The position numbers and the translations under genes were made by a program. The notes under the pieces are model-generated. The model ran no database searches and had not been told where the DNA came from. It saw nothing but the letters and a program-made list of their open reading frames with translations. Below, one piece after another: positions 14,996-23,848 of a stretch of 64,000 nucleotides of DNA. This DNA comes from Methylococcales symbiont of Hymedesmia sp. n. MRB-2018 (GTDB taxonomy: Bacteria > Pseudomonadota > Gammaproteobacteria > Methylococcales > Methylomonadaceae), in the NCBI GenBank assembly GCA_003666385.1, contig QPIN01000060.1, forward strand, positions 25,685-89,684, written 5' to 3'. Position 1 is the stretch's first letter, and the number at the start of each line of letters is the position of its first letter.

Positions 14996-16543
14996 TCAAT
15001 CCGTTTTTTCTGACCCTTGTTCCTGCAACTGAATATTAATCATCCTAAGTGCTGCCAGAACCGATGAAAACACCTGATTAGAATGAACACCTCGAGTTTT
15101 CCGTGTTCTATTGCCACAATCCCAGGTAATCACACACTCAGTCAAAGCACTGGTATGACCTCCTTTCGGTATTCTTACTTCATAATCCAGCAAGGCTGGT
15201 AAAGTATAATTATGTAATTTTAAGACTTTATTGATAGCATCAATAAAAGCATCAAAGCCACCGTTGCCAGAACCAGAAGCCAGATGAATCTCACCTTTTA
15301 TGTCTACCCGAATACTCACGGTTGCTTCCAGATCCAGACCACTGGTAATAGAACAATTCAATAGTTTGATATGTTGATAACTTTTACTTTGCAGCACATC
15401 AGCAATAATAATTGGTAAATCATCCGTAGTAATACTGTGTTTTGAATCACCTAGTTTTACAATGCGTTCCAAAACTTTCTTCTGATTTTCCTCAGATAAC
15501 TCCAGCTCTAATAATTCCAGATTTTTTTTCAAGGAGGCTTTGCCACTCATTTTTCCTAGCGCATAGCTATGAATACGTGAAAAGCGTTCAGGAAATAATA
15601 CACTTTTATATAAATCGCCTTTCTGATCACCATCCGCATGAATACCCGCTGTCTGAGTAAACACATCGGCACCAACAATAGGTGCATTTGCTGCTACCCG
15701 TTTACCAGAAAAACTTTCTACTAAATTACTGGTGCGCACTAGTTGACTTTCATCAATGGATACATTCATTTTCATCTTATCACTCAGTACCACGGCGACT
15801 TGTGCTAGAGATGCGTTTCCTGCACGCTCGCCTAAACAGTTGATTGTACAGTGAACTGCATTAATACCAGCACGAACTGCCGCCATCACATTGGCGGTTG
15901 CCAAACCATAATCATTATGCGGATGAAAATCGAATTGAATGTCTGGATAACGGCTACACATATCGCTGAGACTATCAAACACTTCTTCTGGCGATAGCAC
16001 ACCTAGAGTATCAGGTAACATGAAATGAGTAATACCTGATTTTTGCAGACTATCCATTACAGCGAATACATACTCACAATTATCGTGATAACCGTTGGAC
16101 CAGTCTTCCAGATAGACATTAACCGTTAAGCCTTTACTTAAAGCATAATTAACGGTCTTTAAAATATCGTCTGTATGTTGTTTCCGTGTTTTCCCTAACT
16201 GATCTCGGCAATGCTTTTCACTGCCTTTGGTTAACAGATTTATGACACTGCCACCCGCTTCCAGAATCCAGTCTACACTGCGAGTATGATCCACAAAACC
16301 CAGTACTTCAACACAACCGTCAAAACCCTCTTCTCTAGCCCATTCATTAATCTGGGAAACCGCTTGTTTTTCACCCTCTGATACGCGTGCAGAAGCCACT
16401 TCAATACGATCCACACCTAATAACTGTAGTAATGCCTTAGCGATACTGACCTTTTCATCGGGAGCAAAAGACACACCTTGGGTCTGTTCTCCATCGCGTA
16501 GCGTGGTGTCCATTAACTGAATATGTCTAGCTTGTGAAGACAT
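14996..16543 (-). CDS. leuA: 2-isopropylmalate synthase family protein (probable LeuA)
   Basis: Condenses an acetyl unit from acetyl-CoA onto a 2-oxoacid; in leucine synthesis the acceptor is 2-oxoisovalerate. The 515-residue protein has the catalytic TIM barrel with MDTTLRDGEQTQGVSF near the start, the metal-binding FHPHNDYGLATANV, and a C-terminal regulatory LeuA dimer domain (about 380-510). It belongs to the shorter RIEVASARVSEGE-type subgroup rather than the E. coli LeuA type. Related enzymes make citramalate or homocitrate, but position next to leuC and leuD favours leucine synthesis. leuB is not in the window. Confidence 0.82.
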   Translation of the reverse strand: MSSQARHIQLMDTTLRDGEQTQGVSFAPDEKVSIAKALLQLLGVDRIEVASARVSEGEKQAVSQINEWAREEGFDGCVEVLGFVDHTRSVDWILEAGGSVINLLTKGSEKHCRDQLGKTRKQHTDDILKTVNYALSKGLTVNVYLEDWSNGYHDNCEYVFAVMDSLQKSGITHFMLPDTLGVLSPEEVFDSLSDMCSRYPDIQFDFHPHNDYGLATANVMAAVRAGINAVHCTINCLGERAGNASLAQVAVVLSDKMKMNVSIDESQLVRTSNLVESFSGKRVAANAPIVGADVFTQTAGIHADGDQKGDLYKSVLFPERFSRIHSYALGKMSGKASLKKNLELLELELSEENQKKVLERIVKLGDSKHSITTDDLPIIIADVLQSKSYQHIKLLNCSITSGLDLEATVSIRVDIKGEIHLASGSGNGGFDAFIDAINKVLKLHNYTLPALLDYEVRIPKGGHTSALTECVITWDCGNRTRKTRGVHSNQVFSSVLAALRMINIQLQEQGSEKTD

Positions 16544-16595
16544 GTTTATTATTTTTAACCTCTAGTTGTAGGTTGAATAAGCCTTATCCGACGGT

Positions 16596-16659
16596 TATAC
16601 CATTTATTTTTGAAAACGGTATTATAAATCAAGGTGGATTACACTATCGCTAATCCACC
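16596..16659. repeat. Dispersed 29-bp palindrome plus a 9-bp-stem hairpin
   Basis: TATACCATTTATTTTTGAAA (from 16596) belongs to a palindromic motif also seen at 21681, 21820, 23141 and 55561. Next to it, GGTGGATTA (16633-16641) pairs perfectly with TAATCCACC (16651-16659). Both lie between leuD and leuA. The second hairpin has no T-run and looks like a REP-type repeat rather than a terminator. Confidence 0.55.
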
Positions 16660-16672
16660 CCATAATCTGCTA

Positions 16673-17284
16673 TTAATTCCAAAGCCAAGGATAAGCTTGT
16701 TTGTGTTTTTCTTCGTATTGATCAATTTTATCAATATGCTTTAGTGTTAAACCAATATCATCAAAACCTGCTAACAAATTTTCTTTACGAAAAGGGTCAA
16801 TATCAAAAGTCAAGCCATTACCCGCAGGTGTAATTAATTGCTGGTTTTCCAAATCAACCACAAAAGTCACGCCTTCATTTGCTGCAACCTCATCCATTAA
16901 CTCAGCTAACTTTTGCTTATCCACTTTAATCGGCAATATGCTATTTTTAAAACAGTTATTGTAAAAAATATCAGCATAGCTACTAGAAATTATAGTGTTA
17001 AAGCCATAATCAGCAATAGCCCACGGGGCATGTTCTCTGGATGAACCACAACCAAAGTTATCTCCTACCAGCAGAATTTTGGCACCAGTAAAAGTGGGTT
17101 TGTTTAATTCAAAATTAGCGTTATCACTGCCATCATCATTGAAACGCCAGTCATGAAATAAATGTTTTCCAAAACCTGTACGCTCAACTTTTTTCAGGAA
17201 TTGCTTAGGAATAATCTGATCAGTATCTACATTACTACGCTTCATTAATGCAGCAATGCTTTGGTGTTTTTTATACGGCTCCAT
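16673..17284 (-). CDS. leuD: 3-isopropylmalate dehydratase small subunit LeuD
   Basis: Small subunit of isopropylmalate isomerase, which converts 2- to 3-isopropylmalate together with LeuC. The 203-residue protein has the signature NVDTDQIIPKQFLK (18-31) and the swivel-domain motif GDNFGCGSSREHAPWA. It lies 15 bases downstream of leuC and is clearly co-transcribed with it. Length is normal. Confidence 0.96.
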   Translation of the reverse strand: MEPYKKHQSIAALMKRSNVDTDQIIPKQFLKKVERTGFGKHLFHDWRFNDDGSDNANFELNKPTFTGAKILLVGDNFGCGSSREHAPWAIADYGFNTIISSSYADIFYNNCFKNSILPIKVDKQKLAELMDEVAANEGVTFVVDLENQQLITPAGNGLTFDIDPFRKENLLAGFDDIGLTLKHIDKIDQYEEKHKQAYPWLWN

Positions 17285-17299
17285 AATTTTCCAATGCTC

Positions 17300-18697
17300 C
17301 TAAAGATTACGAATATCAACAAAATGACCAGCAACCGCCGCCGCAGCTGCCATTGCAGGGGAGACCAAATGAGTTCGCCCACCTTTACCTTGTCGACCTT
17401 CAAAATTTCGATTTGAAGTGGATGCGCTACGTTGACCTACAGTTAATTCATCTCCGTTCATAGCCAAACACATAGAGCAACCTGGTTCACGCCATTCCCA
17501 ACCAGCATCGATAAAAATCTTATCCAGCCCTTCCTGTTCCGCTTGCTCTTTTACATGGTAGGAGCCAGGAACGGCAATAGCCATGACATTATCTGCAACC
17601 TTAGTTCCTTTAGTTACTTCAGCAGCAATCCGAAAATCTTCAATACGTCCATTGGTGCAAGAGCCAATAAAAATCAAATCAACAGGAATATCAGTGATAT
17701 TTGTATGGGCTGTTAACCCCATGTATTCCAGGGCGTTAGCACAAGCTTCACTTTTAATGTCGTCATCAAAATCATTAGGTGCTGGCACTAAACCTGTTAC
17801 CCCTGTCACTTGTTCTGGAGAAGTCCCCCAGGTCACTTGTGGTTCAATTTCATCCGCATTTAATACAACAACAGTATCGTACTGCGCACCTTCGTCTGTC
17901 ACTAAACTTTGCCAATAAGCCAATGCTTTATTCCAATTATCGCCAACTGGAGTAAATTCACGCCCTTTCAGATAATCATAAGTTTTTTGATCAGGTGCAA
18001 CTAACCCTGCTCTCGCTCCCGCTTCAATAGCCATATTACATAAGGTCATACGACCTTCCATTGAAAGCTTGCTAATCGCTTTACCTGCATATTCCATGAC
18101 ATGCCCTGTTCCACCAGCAGTACCAATCTTGCCAGTAATCGTCAATGCTATATCTTTTGCGGAAGTATATTTTGATAGTTCACCATCTATTTGAATCAAC
18201 ATGGTTTTAGATTTTTGCTGCGGTAAGGTTTGAGTCGCCATCACATGTTCTACTTCCGAGGTACCAATACCAAATGCCAGCGCACCAAAAGCACCATGTG
18301 TTGCCGTATGACTATCTCCGCAAACCACTACCATACCCGGGTGTACAAAGCCATGTTCAGGCACTACTACATGAATAACACCATTATTAGGGTTTTTCAT
18401 ATCGTAAAGATTTAAACCATTGCTTTTGCAGTTATCTGCCATGGTTTCAATTTGTTTTTTAGCAATGGGGTCTGCAATAGGAAGGTCTCTGTTTTTAGTA
18501 GGCACGCAATGGTCCATAGTCGCTAAAATACTATGAGGATTACGTACTTTACGATTTGCCACTCTTAAACCTTCAAACGCTTGAGGGCTAGTCACTTCAT
18601 GCATTAAGTGGCGATCTACATAAATTAAAGGAGCTTGACCTGGTGCCTCTACCACAAGGTGGCTATCCCAGATCTTTTCGTACATGGTTTTTTTCAT
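17300..18697 (-). CDS. leuC: 3-isopropylmalate dehydratase large subunit LeuC
   Basis: Aconitase-superfamily [4Fe-4S] subunit of isopropylmalate isomerase, 465 residues. Cluster ligands are visible in [13 protein letters not shown] and in GCSMCLAMN (two cysteines); the catalytic region [20 protein letters not shown] is present. The start is ATG 18697 ([15 protein letters not shown]); ATG four codons in is possible. It is the first gene of the leuC-leuD-leuA block. A 142-bp imperfect palindrome starts 23 bases upstream of the start codon and could affect expression. Confidence 0.96.
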   Translation of the reverse strand: MKKTMYEKIWDSHLVVEAPGQAPLIYVDRHLMHEVTSPQAFEGLRVANRKVRNPHSILATMDHCVPTKNRDLPIADPIAKKQIETMADNCKSNGLNLYDMKNPNNGVIHVVVPEHGFVHPGMVVVCGDSHTATHGAFGALAFGIGTSEVEHVMATQTLPQQKSKTMLIQIDGELSKYTSAKDIALTITGKIGTAGGTGHVMEYAGKAISKLSMEGRMTLCNMAIEAGARAGLVAPDQKTYDYLKGREFTPVGDNWNKALAYWQSLVTDEGAQYDTVVVLNADEIEPQVTWGTSPEQVTGVTGLVPAPNDFDDDIKSEACANALEYMGLTAHTNITDIPVDLIFIGSCTNGRIEDFRIAAEVTKGTKVADNVMAIAVPGSYHVKEQAEQEGLDKIFIDAGWEWREPGCSMCLAMNGDELTVGQRSASTSNRNFEGRQGKGGRTHLVSPAMAAAAAVAGHFVDIRNL

Positions 18698-18719
18698 AGT
18701 TATTCCAAATCTGTGTCAA

Positions 18720-18861
18720 CTATTAATTATGACTGAGTAGATATACCTTTAAAATGTTTGAGAATAAGGCGAAAAATGCAGTTAATAGTGGGCTATTGAC
18801 AAGATTTTCAACGAAATTATCAAATATTTTAAGCATATAGATGCCAGTCATGAATTAATAG
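18720..18861. repeat. 142-bp imperfect palindrome between leuC and perM
   Basis: The left arm begins CTATTAATTATGACTG and contains CCTTTAAAATGTTTG; the right arm contains CAAATATTTTAAGC and ends AGTCATGAATTAATAG. The arms are imperfect reverse complements over about 45 bases. The core holds AAGGCGAAAAATGCAGTTAA, GGGCTATT and TTTTCAACG, the same plan as the core of the 157-bp elements. The rest of 18862-19096 holds only a 16-codon frame (19018-19068) with a strong AAAGGAGAG site. Confidence 0.6.
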
Positions 18862-19096
18862 AGGTGTGCATAAGATCAAAATCGATCTCTATTAGCATTA
18901 CTTTTTGTAAAATTAGCCGAGGATTATCGCTTAAAATTGTTACTTTTTGCAATCTCTATTTTTCAAGATAAATTAAGGATGCGCCTCACCTAATATATTA
19001 GGAAAAGGAGAGAATTATGAAAATATTAGTATTTTTAAAAAAAACCAAGAATCAGTATTTAAGGTAGAATGCGAAAAAATAATAAAAACCTTATCT

Positions 19097-20197
19097 ATGA
19101 ACACAGAAGCTGATTTTTCAAACTTTCGCTATTTCAAAGACAGAATCAGACGTATCCTGCCTAATTCTCAAGCAGTTGCTTTAGCACTGATTCTTATCAT
19201 TGGTTTTATTCTGATTTATAGTTTATCAGACATATTAATGCCCGTTTTTGCTTCTATTGTGTTGACCTATCTTCTACTTGGAATTGTTGAAAAACTAGAG
19301 AAAAAGTTACCTCGTATTGCCGCTGTTTATATAGTTTTCTCTGGCTTTCTAACCTGTCTAGGTCTTTTTCTTTTTGTATTAATGCCGATGATTTCTACTC
19401 AGACCGTGCAATTAGTACAAAAAATCCCTGAAATGATCAAAAGAGCGCAAGCAGAAATCATGCGCCTACCCGAATTACATCCTCAATTTATTACTGAAAA
19501 CAGCATCATTGAAATCATGGCTTCAATTCAAAATGAACTGATTCATTATGGTCAAGATTTAATTTCAAACTCTGCATCATCCTTTGCTGGCTTAGTCGCT
19601 GCCATTGTTTATTTGTTTCTTGTGCCTATGATGGTCTTTTTCTTCCTAAAAGACAAAAACACACTGATTACCTGGTTTGTTAAGTTTTTACCACGAGATC
19701 GCAGTTTAACAATACAGGTCTGGAAAGAAGTGGATATTCAAATTGCAAATTATGTGCGTGGGAAGTTTGCAGAAGTCATCATTCTTACTTCTGCCAGCTA
19801 TATAACCTACACATTTTTAGATTTAAATTACGCCATGTTATTGTCCGTACTCATGGGTTTGTCCGTTGTTATACCCTATATAGGTGCCACTTTAGTAACA
19901 TTCCCTGTACTTGGCGTAGCCATTATGCAATGGGGATTTACCGCTGATGAATTTATGTATGTAGCCATTGCATATTCAATTATTCAGGCCATTGATGGTG
20001 TCATTTTAATACCCTTACTGTTTTCTGAAGCGGTCAACCTACACCCTGTCGCTATCATCATCGCTATTTTATTTTTTGGTGGATTGTGGGGGTTTTGGGG
20101 TGTGTTTTTTGCAATCCCACTGGCAACAGCGGTTAAAGCCATACTCAATGCATGGCCGCCAACATTGGTAGAGACACCTTTAGACACTTCATTTTGA
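19097..20197 (+). CDS. AI-2E/PerM-family membrane transporter
   Basis: A 366-residue integral membrane protein of the PerM/AI-2E family, members of which have been linked to export of small molecules or to sodium/proton exchange. It has about eight spans. The family block in the C-terminal half is seen as VVIPYIGATLVTFPV, ending in GFWGVFFAIPLATAVKAILN. A cytoplasmic loop between spans 3 and 4 is amphipathic. It stands alone on the plus strand between leuC and bcp. Substrate cannot be inferred. Confidence 0.85.
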   Translation: MNTEADFSNFRYFKDRIRRILPNSQAVALALILIIGFILIYSLSDILMPVFASIVLTYLLLGIVEKLEKKLPRIAAVYIVFSGFLTCLGLFLFVLMPMISTQTVQLVQKIPEMIKRAQAEIMRLPELHPQFITENSIIEIMASIQNELIHYGQDLISNSASSFAGLVAAIVYLFLVPMMVFFFLKDKNTLITWFVKFLPRDRSLTIQVWKEVDIQIANYVRGKFAEVIILTSASYITYTFLDLNYAMLLSVLMGLSVVIPYIGATLVTFPVLGVAIMQWGFTADEFMYVAIAYSIIQAIDGVILIPLLFSEAVNLHPVAIIIAILFFGGLWGFWGVFFAIPLATAVKAILNAWPPTLVETPLDTSF

Positions 20198-20234
20198 ATT
20201 TAAAACAGACAACCATTTAGCCAGTAACACTCTT

Positions 20235-20330
20235 TTAAAAATTCTCCGTGACATAATACCCAAGGTTATGAATCAACACATTGGTATCAAGAACATGACA
20301 GCGTTTTTTCTGTTTTACCGCCTTAATCAC
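20235..20330 (-). pseudogene. PhoH-like (PIN + ATPase) N-terminal fragment
   Basis: Read from GTG 20330 to TAA 20235, the 31-codon frame gives KQKKRCHVLDTNVLIHN and GYYVTENF. VLDTNVLIH is the first PIN-domain motif at the extreme N-terminus of YlaK/PhoH2-type proteins, whose genes often follow bcp on the same strand, as this fragment does. The remaining 400 or so residues are gone. It is a truncated remnant, probably left when the neighbouring perM-side sequence was rearranged. Confidence 0.6.
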
Positions 20331-20355
20331 TCAATAACGCCATCAATAAATCTCC

Positions 20356-20826
20356 TTACCCTATTTCTTTAAGTTTCTGTAAAACCTCATCTATATGGAT
20401 TTTCACCTTCACCTTGCGCCATTCATAAATAAGAACACCTTCTTCATTAATCAGAAAAGTACTTCGCTCTATACCTCTTACCTGTTTGCCATACATGTTT
20501 TTCATTTTAATCACATCAAATAACTGGCAGAGTTTTTCTTCTTTGTCTGACAGTAATTCAAAAGGGAAATTCTGTTTCTGCTTAAAGCCTTGATGAACTT
20601 TAACGCTATCTCTGGAAACACCAAAAACAACAGTATTCAAATCATTAAATTGTTCTATATTATCTCTGAAGTCCTTTCCTTCCTGGGTACAACCAGGGGT
20701 GTTATCTCTAGGGTAGAAATAAATGATAATTTTCTTTCCTAAATAAGTGGAAAGTTTAAAGTTAATGCTATCTGTGGCATCGGCTTCAAAATCAGGTATG
20801 GGGCTACCTATACTTATGTCTGTCAT
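20356..20826 (-). CDS. bcp: Peroxiredoxin, Bcp/PrxQ family
   Basis: Thiol peroxidase that reduces hydroperoxides, usually with electrons from thioredoxin. The 156-residue protein has the AhpC/TSA fold and the active site YPRDNTPGCTQEGKDF with peroxidatic C46. The resolving cysteine five residues later that E. coli Bcp carries is absent; the other cysteine is C100 in KLCQLFDV, so the resolving mechanism may differ. It follows gcvR by one base on the same strand, the common gammaproteobacterial order. A second family member is encoded at 37050-37529. Confidence 0.92.
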   Translation of the reverse strand: MTDISIGSPIPDFEADATDSINFKLSTYLGKKIIIYFYPRDNTPGCTQEGKDFRDNIEQFNDLNTVVFGVSRDSVKVHQGFKQKQNFPFELLSDKEEKLCQLFDVIKMKNMYGKQVRGIERSTFLINEEGVLIYEWRKVKVKIHIDEVLQKLKEIG

Positions 20827-20827
20827 A

Positions 20828-21361
20828 TTATCGTTTTATCGGTTCTATAATGGCATCAATATTCAACTGGTCACAAAAATCAAGAAACTCTTCGCGTAGA
20901 GCAAGTAATCTGACTTCTGGAGGAATTAACAAGATAAATTTAGTTGAAAAAATGGGGGTCTGTATATAAGGTGCCTGATAACAACTGGCATTAATCTCCT
21001 CAATATCAAGGTCTCGTTCTAATAAAAAGCAAGTAATGCTTTTTATTATGTCATTACGATCCACTGAAATAGTTTCCAGAACATAAGGAATACTTCCGCT
21101 AATGACTGAATTAGCTTCTGCTCTTAAGGTTTTAATAGTAATCTCAAGTTTCTTTTGCAGAGTATCCAATATGGATTCTAGTTTGGCAATATGATTCCAT
21201 TCCCCTTCTATTAACAGATAAGAAGCCGTTGTTTGCGCTAAATGTGATGATCGAAGCTCCACAACATGGCAACGACAACTAGAAACAGCCGTTAAAATTT
21301 CAACGATAAAGTGAGTAGTCTTATTTCCTAACGCGACAACAGTTAATTGCATACAGGTCAT
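20828..21361 (-). CDS. gcvR: ACT-domain regulator, GcvR-like
   Basis: Protein with two ACT domains (about 5-85 and 90-170), as in GcvR, which in E. coli binds glycine and modulates the activator GcvA of the glycine cleavage operon. The first ACT domain begins MQLTVVALGNKTTHFIVEI. I chose ATG 21361; ATG 21352 (MQLTV) is equally possible, and the longest frame begins at a TTG (21394) without a ribosome-binding site. It sits directly upstream of bcp, as in many gammaproteobacteria. Sequence divergence from E. coli GcvR is large, so the regulatory target is uncertain. Confidence 0.75.
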   Translation of the reverse strand: MTCMQLTVVALGNKTTHFIVEILTAVSSCRCHVVELRSSHLAQTTASYLLIEGEWNHIAKLESILDTLQKKLEITIKTLRAEANSVISGSIPYVLETISVDRNDIIKSITCFLLERDLDIEEINASCYQAPYIQTPIFSTKFILLIPPEVRLLALREEFLDFCDQLNIDAIIEPIKR

Positions 21362-21432
21362 CCAGTTTTTTTTCAGTGTAGCATTAATTAACAAATAACA
21401 GATTGTATTTTTTTGATCTTAACTCACACACT

Positions 21433-21617
21433 TTAATGAAAAATTTTAACGCATTCCATCAGTTTCATGGCACGACTCTCTGACAGTTCCTCTTCACTTA
21501 TTCTGTTGCTTGCCCGATATAAAGTCGATAAATTTTCAAGGATCGTTGCCACATCAAGATGATCATAGTCAACATTTTCTTTGTCAAGCTTATAGTGCCC
21601 AATGAAAATGTCTTATT
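21433..21617 (-). pseudogene. Unidentified gene remnant
   Basis: Read leftwards, the open stretch encodes DIFIGHYKLDKENVDYDHLD followed by an acidic helix-rich tail (RISEEELSESRAMKLMECV) to TAA at 21433. A stop codon precedes it and no start with a ribosome-binding site is visible. It looks like the last about 60 residues of a lost protein. I do not recognise the family. The remaining bases to 21999 contain only two copies of the 29-bp palindrome (21681-21711, 21820-21847). Confidence 0.35.
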
Positions 21618-21680
21618 TGGCAAAAATGATATTAGCTTTATTGACCTCGTTAATTCTGGTCACAATATGCTATATATGCT

Positions 21681-21847
21681 GTGCCATTATTCAAGAATAA
21701 ATGGTGTGATATAGTGCCTATTTTTTGTGTATTGTGTGTTTATAAAAAATCTAAGCTTACTTATTGATAAGCTTTATATTTTTTATGAATTCAGAATGTG
21801 CAAAAATGGGTGCTAGATTATATCACTTATTTTTGAAAACAGTATTA
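21681..21847. repeat. Two copies of the 29-bp palindromic motif
   Basis: GCCATTATTCAAGAATAAAT at 21683 and ATCACTTATTTTTGAAAACA at 21822 are opposite-strand versions of the motif TACCATTTATTCTTGAAAA seen in most complete form at 55561-55589. They flank a gene-free stretch upstream of the hot-dog-like gene. Confidence 0.5.
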
Positions 21848-21999
21848 GGCTTAGAGCTGAAAAAAAGCACTTTATAATTATATGTATGGCATGGGTTTTG
21901 ACCTGCCCATAAGTTTTTAGTTTGGTAAAACTGTCAATGAACCGAACATTGCCTCTGACTTTATTGAACAAACACTTAATTAAAATTTACCTTTGCTTA

Positions 22000-22941
22000 A
22001 TGAAAAACAAATTATTCCAGTTTGAACAAATACATATCGAAGTAGCGCGTAATGCTTCGGATGATTTCAATCTATTCCATGATAAACACAAATGGTTACA
22101 GATTAACCATAATCCTTTTAAAGGGCCTATTGTTCTTGGTTTTCAACTCAACACCTTTATTGAATACCAAATGCGTTTATATCGAGAAACACATCACGAA
22201 AACCAGATTATTTCTGAAAACGGTTTACGTTTTAGTAATTATCAAATTACCTTTATTAATCCACTAAAACCCACCACACCTTTTTATTTAGAGATAAAAA
22301 AGACTTTAATAAAAACCATTCCTCAGTTAACTTTAGGCAATCGAATTGCCATAAAATCAGAGAAAGAAACACTACTATTAGGCTTTAAAAAAGAAACTCA
22401 AACCCCGCTGTTTTTAGCTGATACACAATTCAAACAACTACCTAATTTAAATGTTATCCCCGATAAAACATTTATTCTAGGTACTGAATACTTTCTTAAA
22501 CGAAAATTCCTTAACAATGGAAATGCAAAAAACTTCTTATCAGGTTCTTTAGCAGAACAAGCTGATTATTTTGATGAATTAGCCCATACTGCCAATTACT
22601 CGGAAGTATTTCCATGTAGCCTAGTTTCAGGCGCATTACTAGAAAAAGCACAATTGGAAAATCATGATTTTAAGCGCAACCCCATGGTTTATACCTCACA
22701 TGAATTGTCCATTGATCGCTCTCATTTAAACCGATTAAAAAACGATGACAAACTTTATATTTTAGTTAAACAACACCCAGAATCCAATGCTAACACATTA
22801 AACCAAACTGATATTCAAGTAAGAACTTATGACTGCTATGGTTTGCTTCATAATCATGACGTGCTGTTCAGAGTAAAAATGAATCTGGTACCACTGGAAG
22901 AGATTTTGAAAGGCTTCAGTACAAAAAATAAGTTAAATTAA
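22000..22941 (+). CDS. Uncharacterised hot-dog-like protein
   Basis: A 313-residue cytoplasmic protein with no signal peptide. Near the N-terminus ASDDFNLFHD (about 20-29) resembles the AGDFNPLHD of the DUF3581 protein encoded at 31402-32118 and, more distantly, the catalytic region of MaoC-type dehydratases. A second half with VYTSHELSIDRSHLNRLK could be a second hot-dog unit. Identification as a MaoC/hot-dog relative is inference from this short motif and length. I chose ATG 22000, in line with where the motif starts; ATG 21937 or TTG 21922 would add 21-26 residues. Monocistronic. Confidence 0.5.
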   Translation: MKNKLFQFEQIHIEVARNASDDFNLFHDKHKWLQINHNPFKGPIVLGFQLNTFIEYQMRLYRETHHENQIISENGLRFSNYQITFINPLKPTTPFYLEIKKTLIKTIPQLTLGNRIAIKSEKETLLLGFKKETQTPLFLADTQFKQLPNLNVIPDKTFILGTEYFLKRKFLNNGNAKNFLSGSLAEQADYFDELAHTANYSEVFPCSLVSGALLEKAQLENHDFKRNPMVYTSHELSIDRSHLNRLKNDDKLYILVKQHPESNANTLNQTDIQVRTYDCYGLLHNHDVLFRVKMNLVPLEEILKGFSTKNKLN

Positions 22942-22953
22942 TTATACTTAGGA

Positions 22954-23088
22954 CTAAAGATTTATTAAGCTTTCAATCACCTGCAAGGCTTCTTCAATAT
23001 GTTCAAAATTATGAGACCCTCCCAAGTAGGTATGTGTCAGGTATGCACATCCGCAAATGCTTTTTATTTCTGCACTGTTTTTACTGAA
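22954..23088 (-). pseudogene. Unidentified gene remnant
   Basis: The frame read leftwards to TAG at 22954 gives SICGCAYLTHTYLGGSHNF followed by a helical EHIEEALQVIESLINL. It begins after a stop and has no start codon or ribosome-binding site. The compositional pattern is protein-like, so I read it as the 3' end of a lost gene. Family not recognised. It ends 13 bases past the hot-dog-like gene, on the other strand. Confidence 0.35.
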
Positions 23089-23179
23089 TCACCTGAATTT
23101 AATTCATCTCCATATCAAGAAAAATAGTTCGGTGAATTTAATGCCATTTTCAAAAATAAATGATATAAGAGGATTTAGT

Positions 23180-23797
23180 ATGCAAACAGAGCATGAAAAA
23201 ACCAAACACAGATACAATCGTATTGCACCTTTTTTTGATAGCTTTGGAGGCTTATTAGAAGGTCTGTCTTTTAATCAGTGGCGAGAAATATTATGGAAGA
23301 AGATTGAAGGTCAACATATTCTTGAGGTTGGTGTTGGTACTGGAAAAAACTTTCCTTTTTACCCTCCAAACACACGAATTACAGCCATTGATTTTAGTGA
23401 GAAGATGTTGGCACTGGCAGAGAAAAAGAAGCATCGTAAGCATATTAACGTTGATCTAAATCTGATAGATATACAGTCTTTATGTTATGCCGATAACAGT
23501 TTTGATACCGTTATTGCTAGCTTTGTATTTTGCTCTGTCCCTCAACCCATCAAAGGTTTACAGGAGCTTTATAGAGTGTGTAAACCAGGCGGTCAGGTTT
23601 TATTACTGGAACATGTATTAAGTGACAATAACATCATGGCAAAAATGATGCAGTTTATGAACCCGTTAGTATCCACACTATTTGGTGCCAATATTAATCG
23701 GCAAACGGTAAAAAGTGTTCAATCCTGTGGCTTCGAAAAAGTATTACTAGACCCTGCCAGTGGTAGCATGATCAAATTAATCCAGGCCATCAAATAA
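23180..23797 (+). CDS. Class I SAM-dependent methyltransferase
   Basis: A 205-residue Rossmann-fold methyltransferase. It begins with YNRIAPFFDSFGGLLEGLSF, has the SAM-binding ILEVGVGTGKNFPFYP, the acidic strand ITAIDFSEKML, and the post-motif LYRVCKPGGQVLLLEHV. This pattern is shared with UbiE and with phospholipid N-methyltransferase-like enzymes; the substrate cannot be told. I chose ATG 23180, preceded by AAGAGGA at proper spacing; longer in-frame starts upstream cross a repeat and lack such a site. A strong terminator follows directly. Confidence 0.8.
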   Translation: MQTEHEKTKHRYNRIAPFFDSFGGLLEGLSFNQWREILWKKIEGQHILEVGVGTGKNFPFYPPNTRITAIDFSEKMLALAEKKKHRKHINVDLNLIDIQSLCYADNSFDTVIASFVFCSVPQPIKGLQELYRVCKPGGQVLLLEHVLSDNNIMAKMMQFMNPLVSTLFGANINRQTVKSVQSCGFEKVLLDPASGSMIKLIQAIK

Positions 23798-23821
23798 AAA
23801 AGGGGATAAATCCCCTTTTTT
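23796..23821 (+). terminator. Rho-independent terminator
   Basis: AAAAAGGGGAT, a two-base loop, then ATCCCCTTTTTT. It forms a stable A-rich/T-tailed hairpin at the end of the methyltransferase gene and works in either direction, so it also serves the convergent gene ending at 23849. Confidence 0.9.
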
Positions 23822-23848
23822 CAGTCTCTTTTCTTGTATCTGTTTTGT

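Noticed and set aside
16633..16659. Intrinsic terminator between leuD and leuA
   Set aside because: Good stem but no T-run, and it would separate genes of one pathway; a REP-type repeat is more likely.
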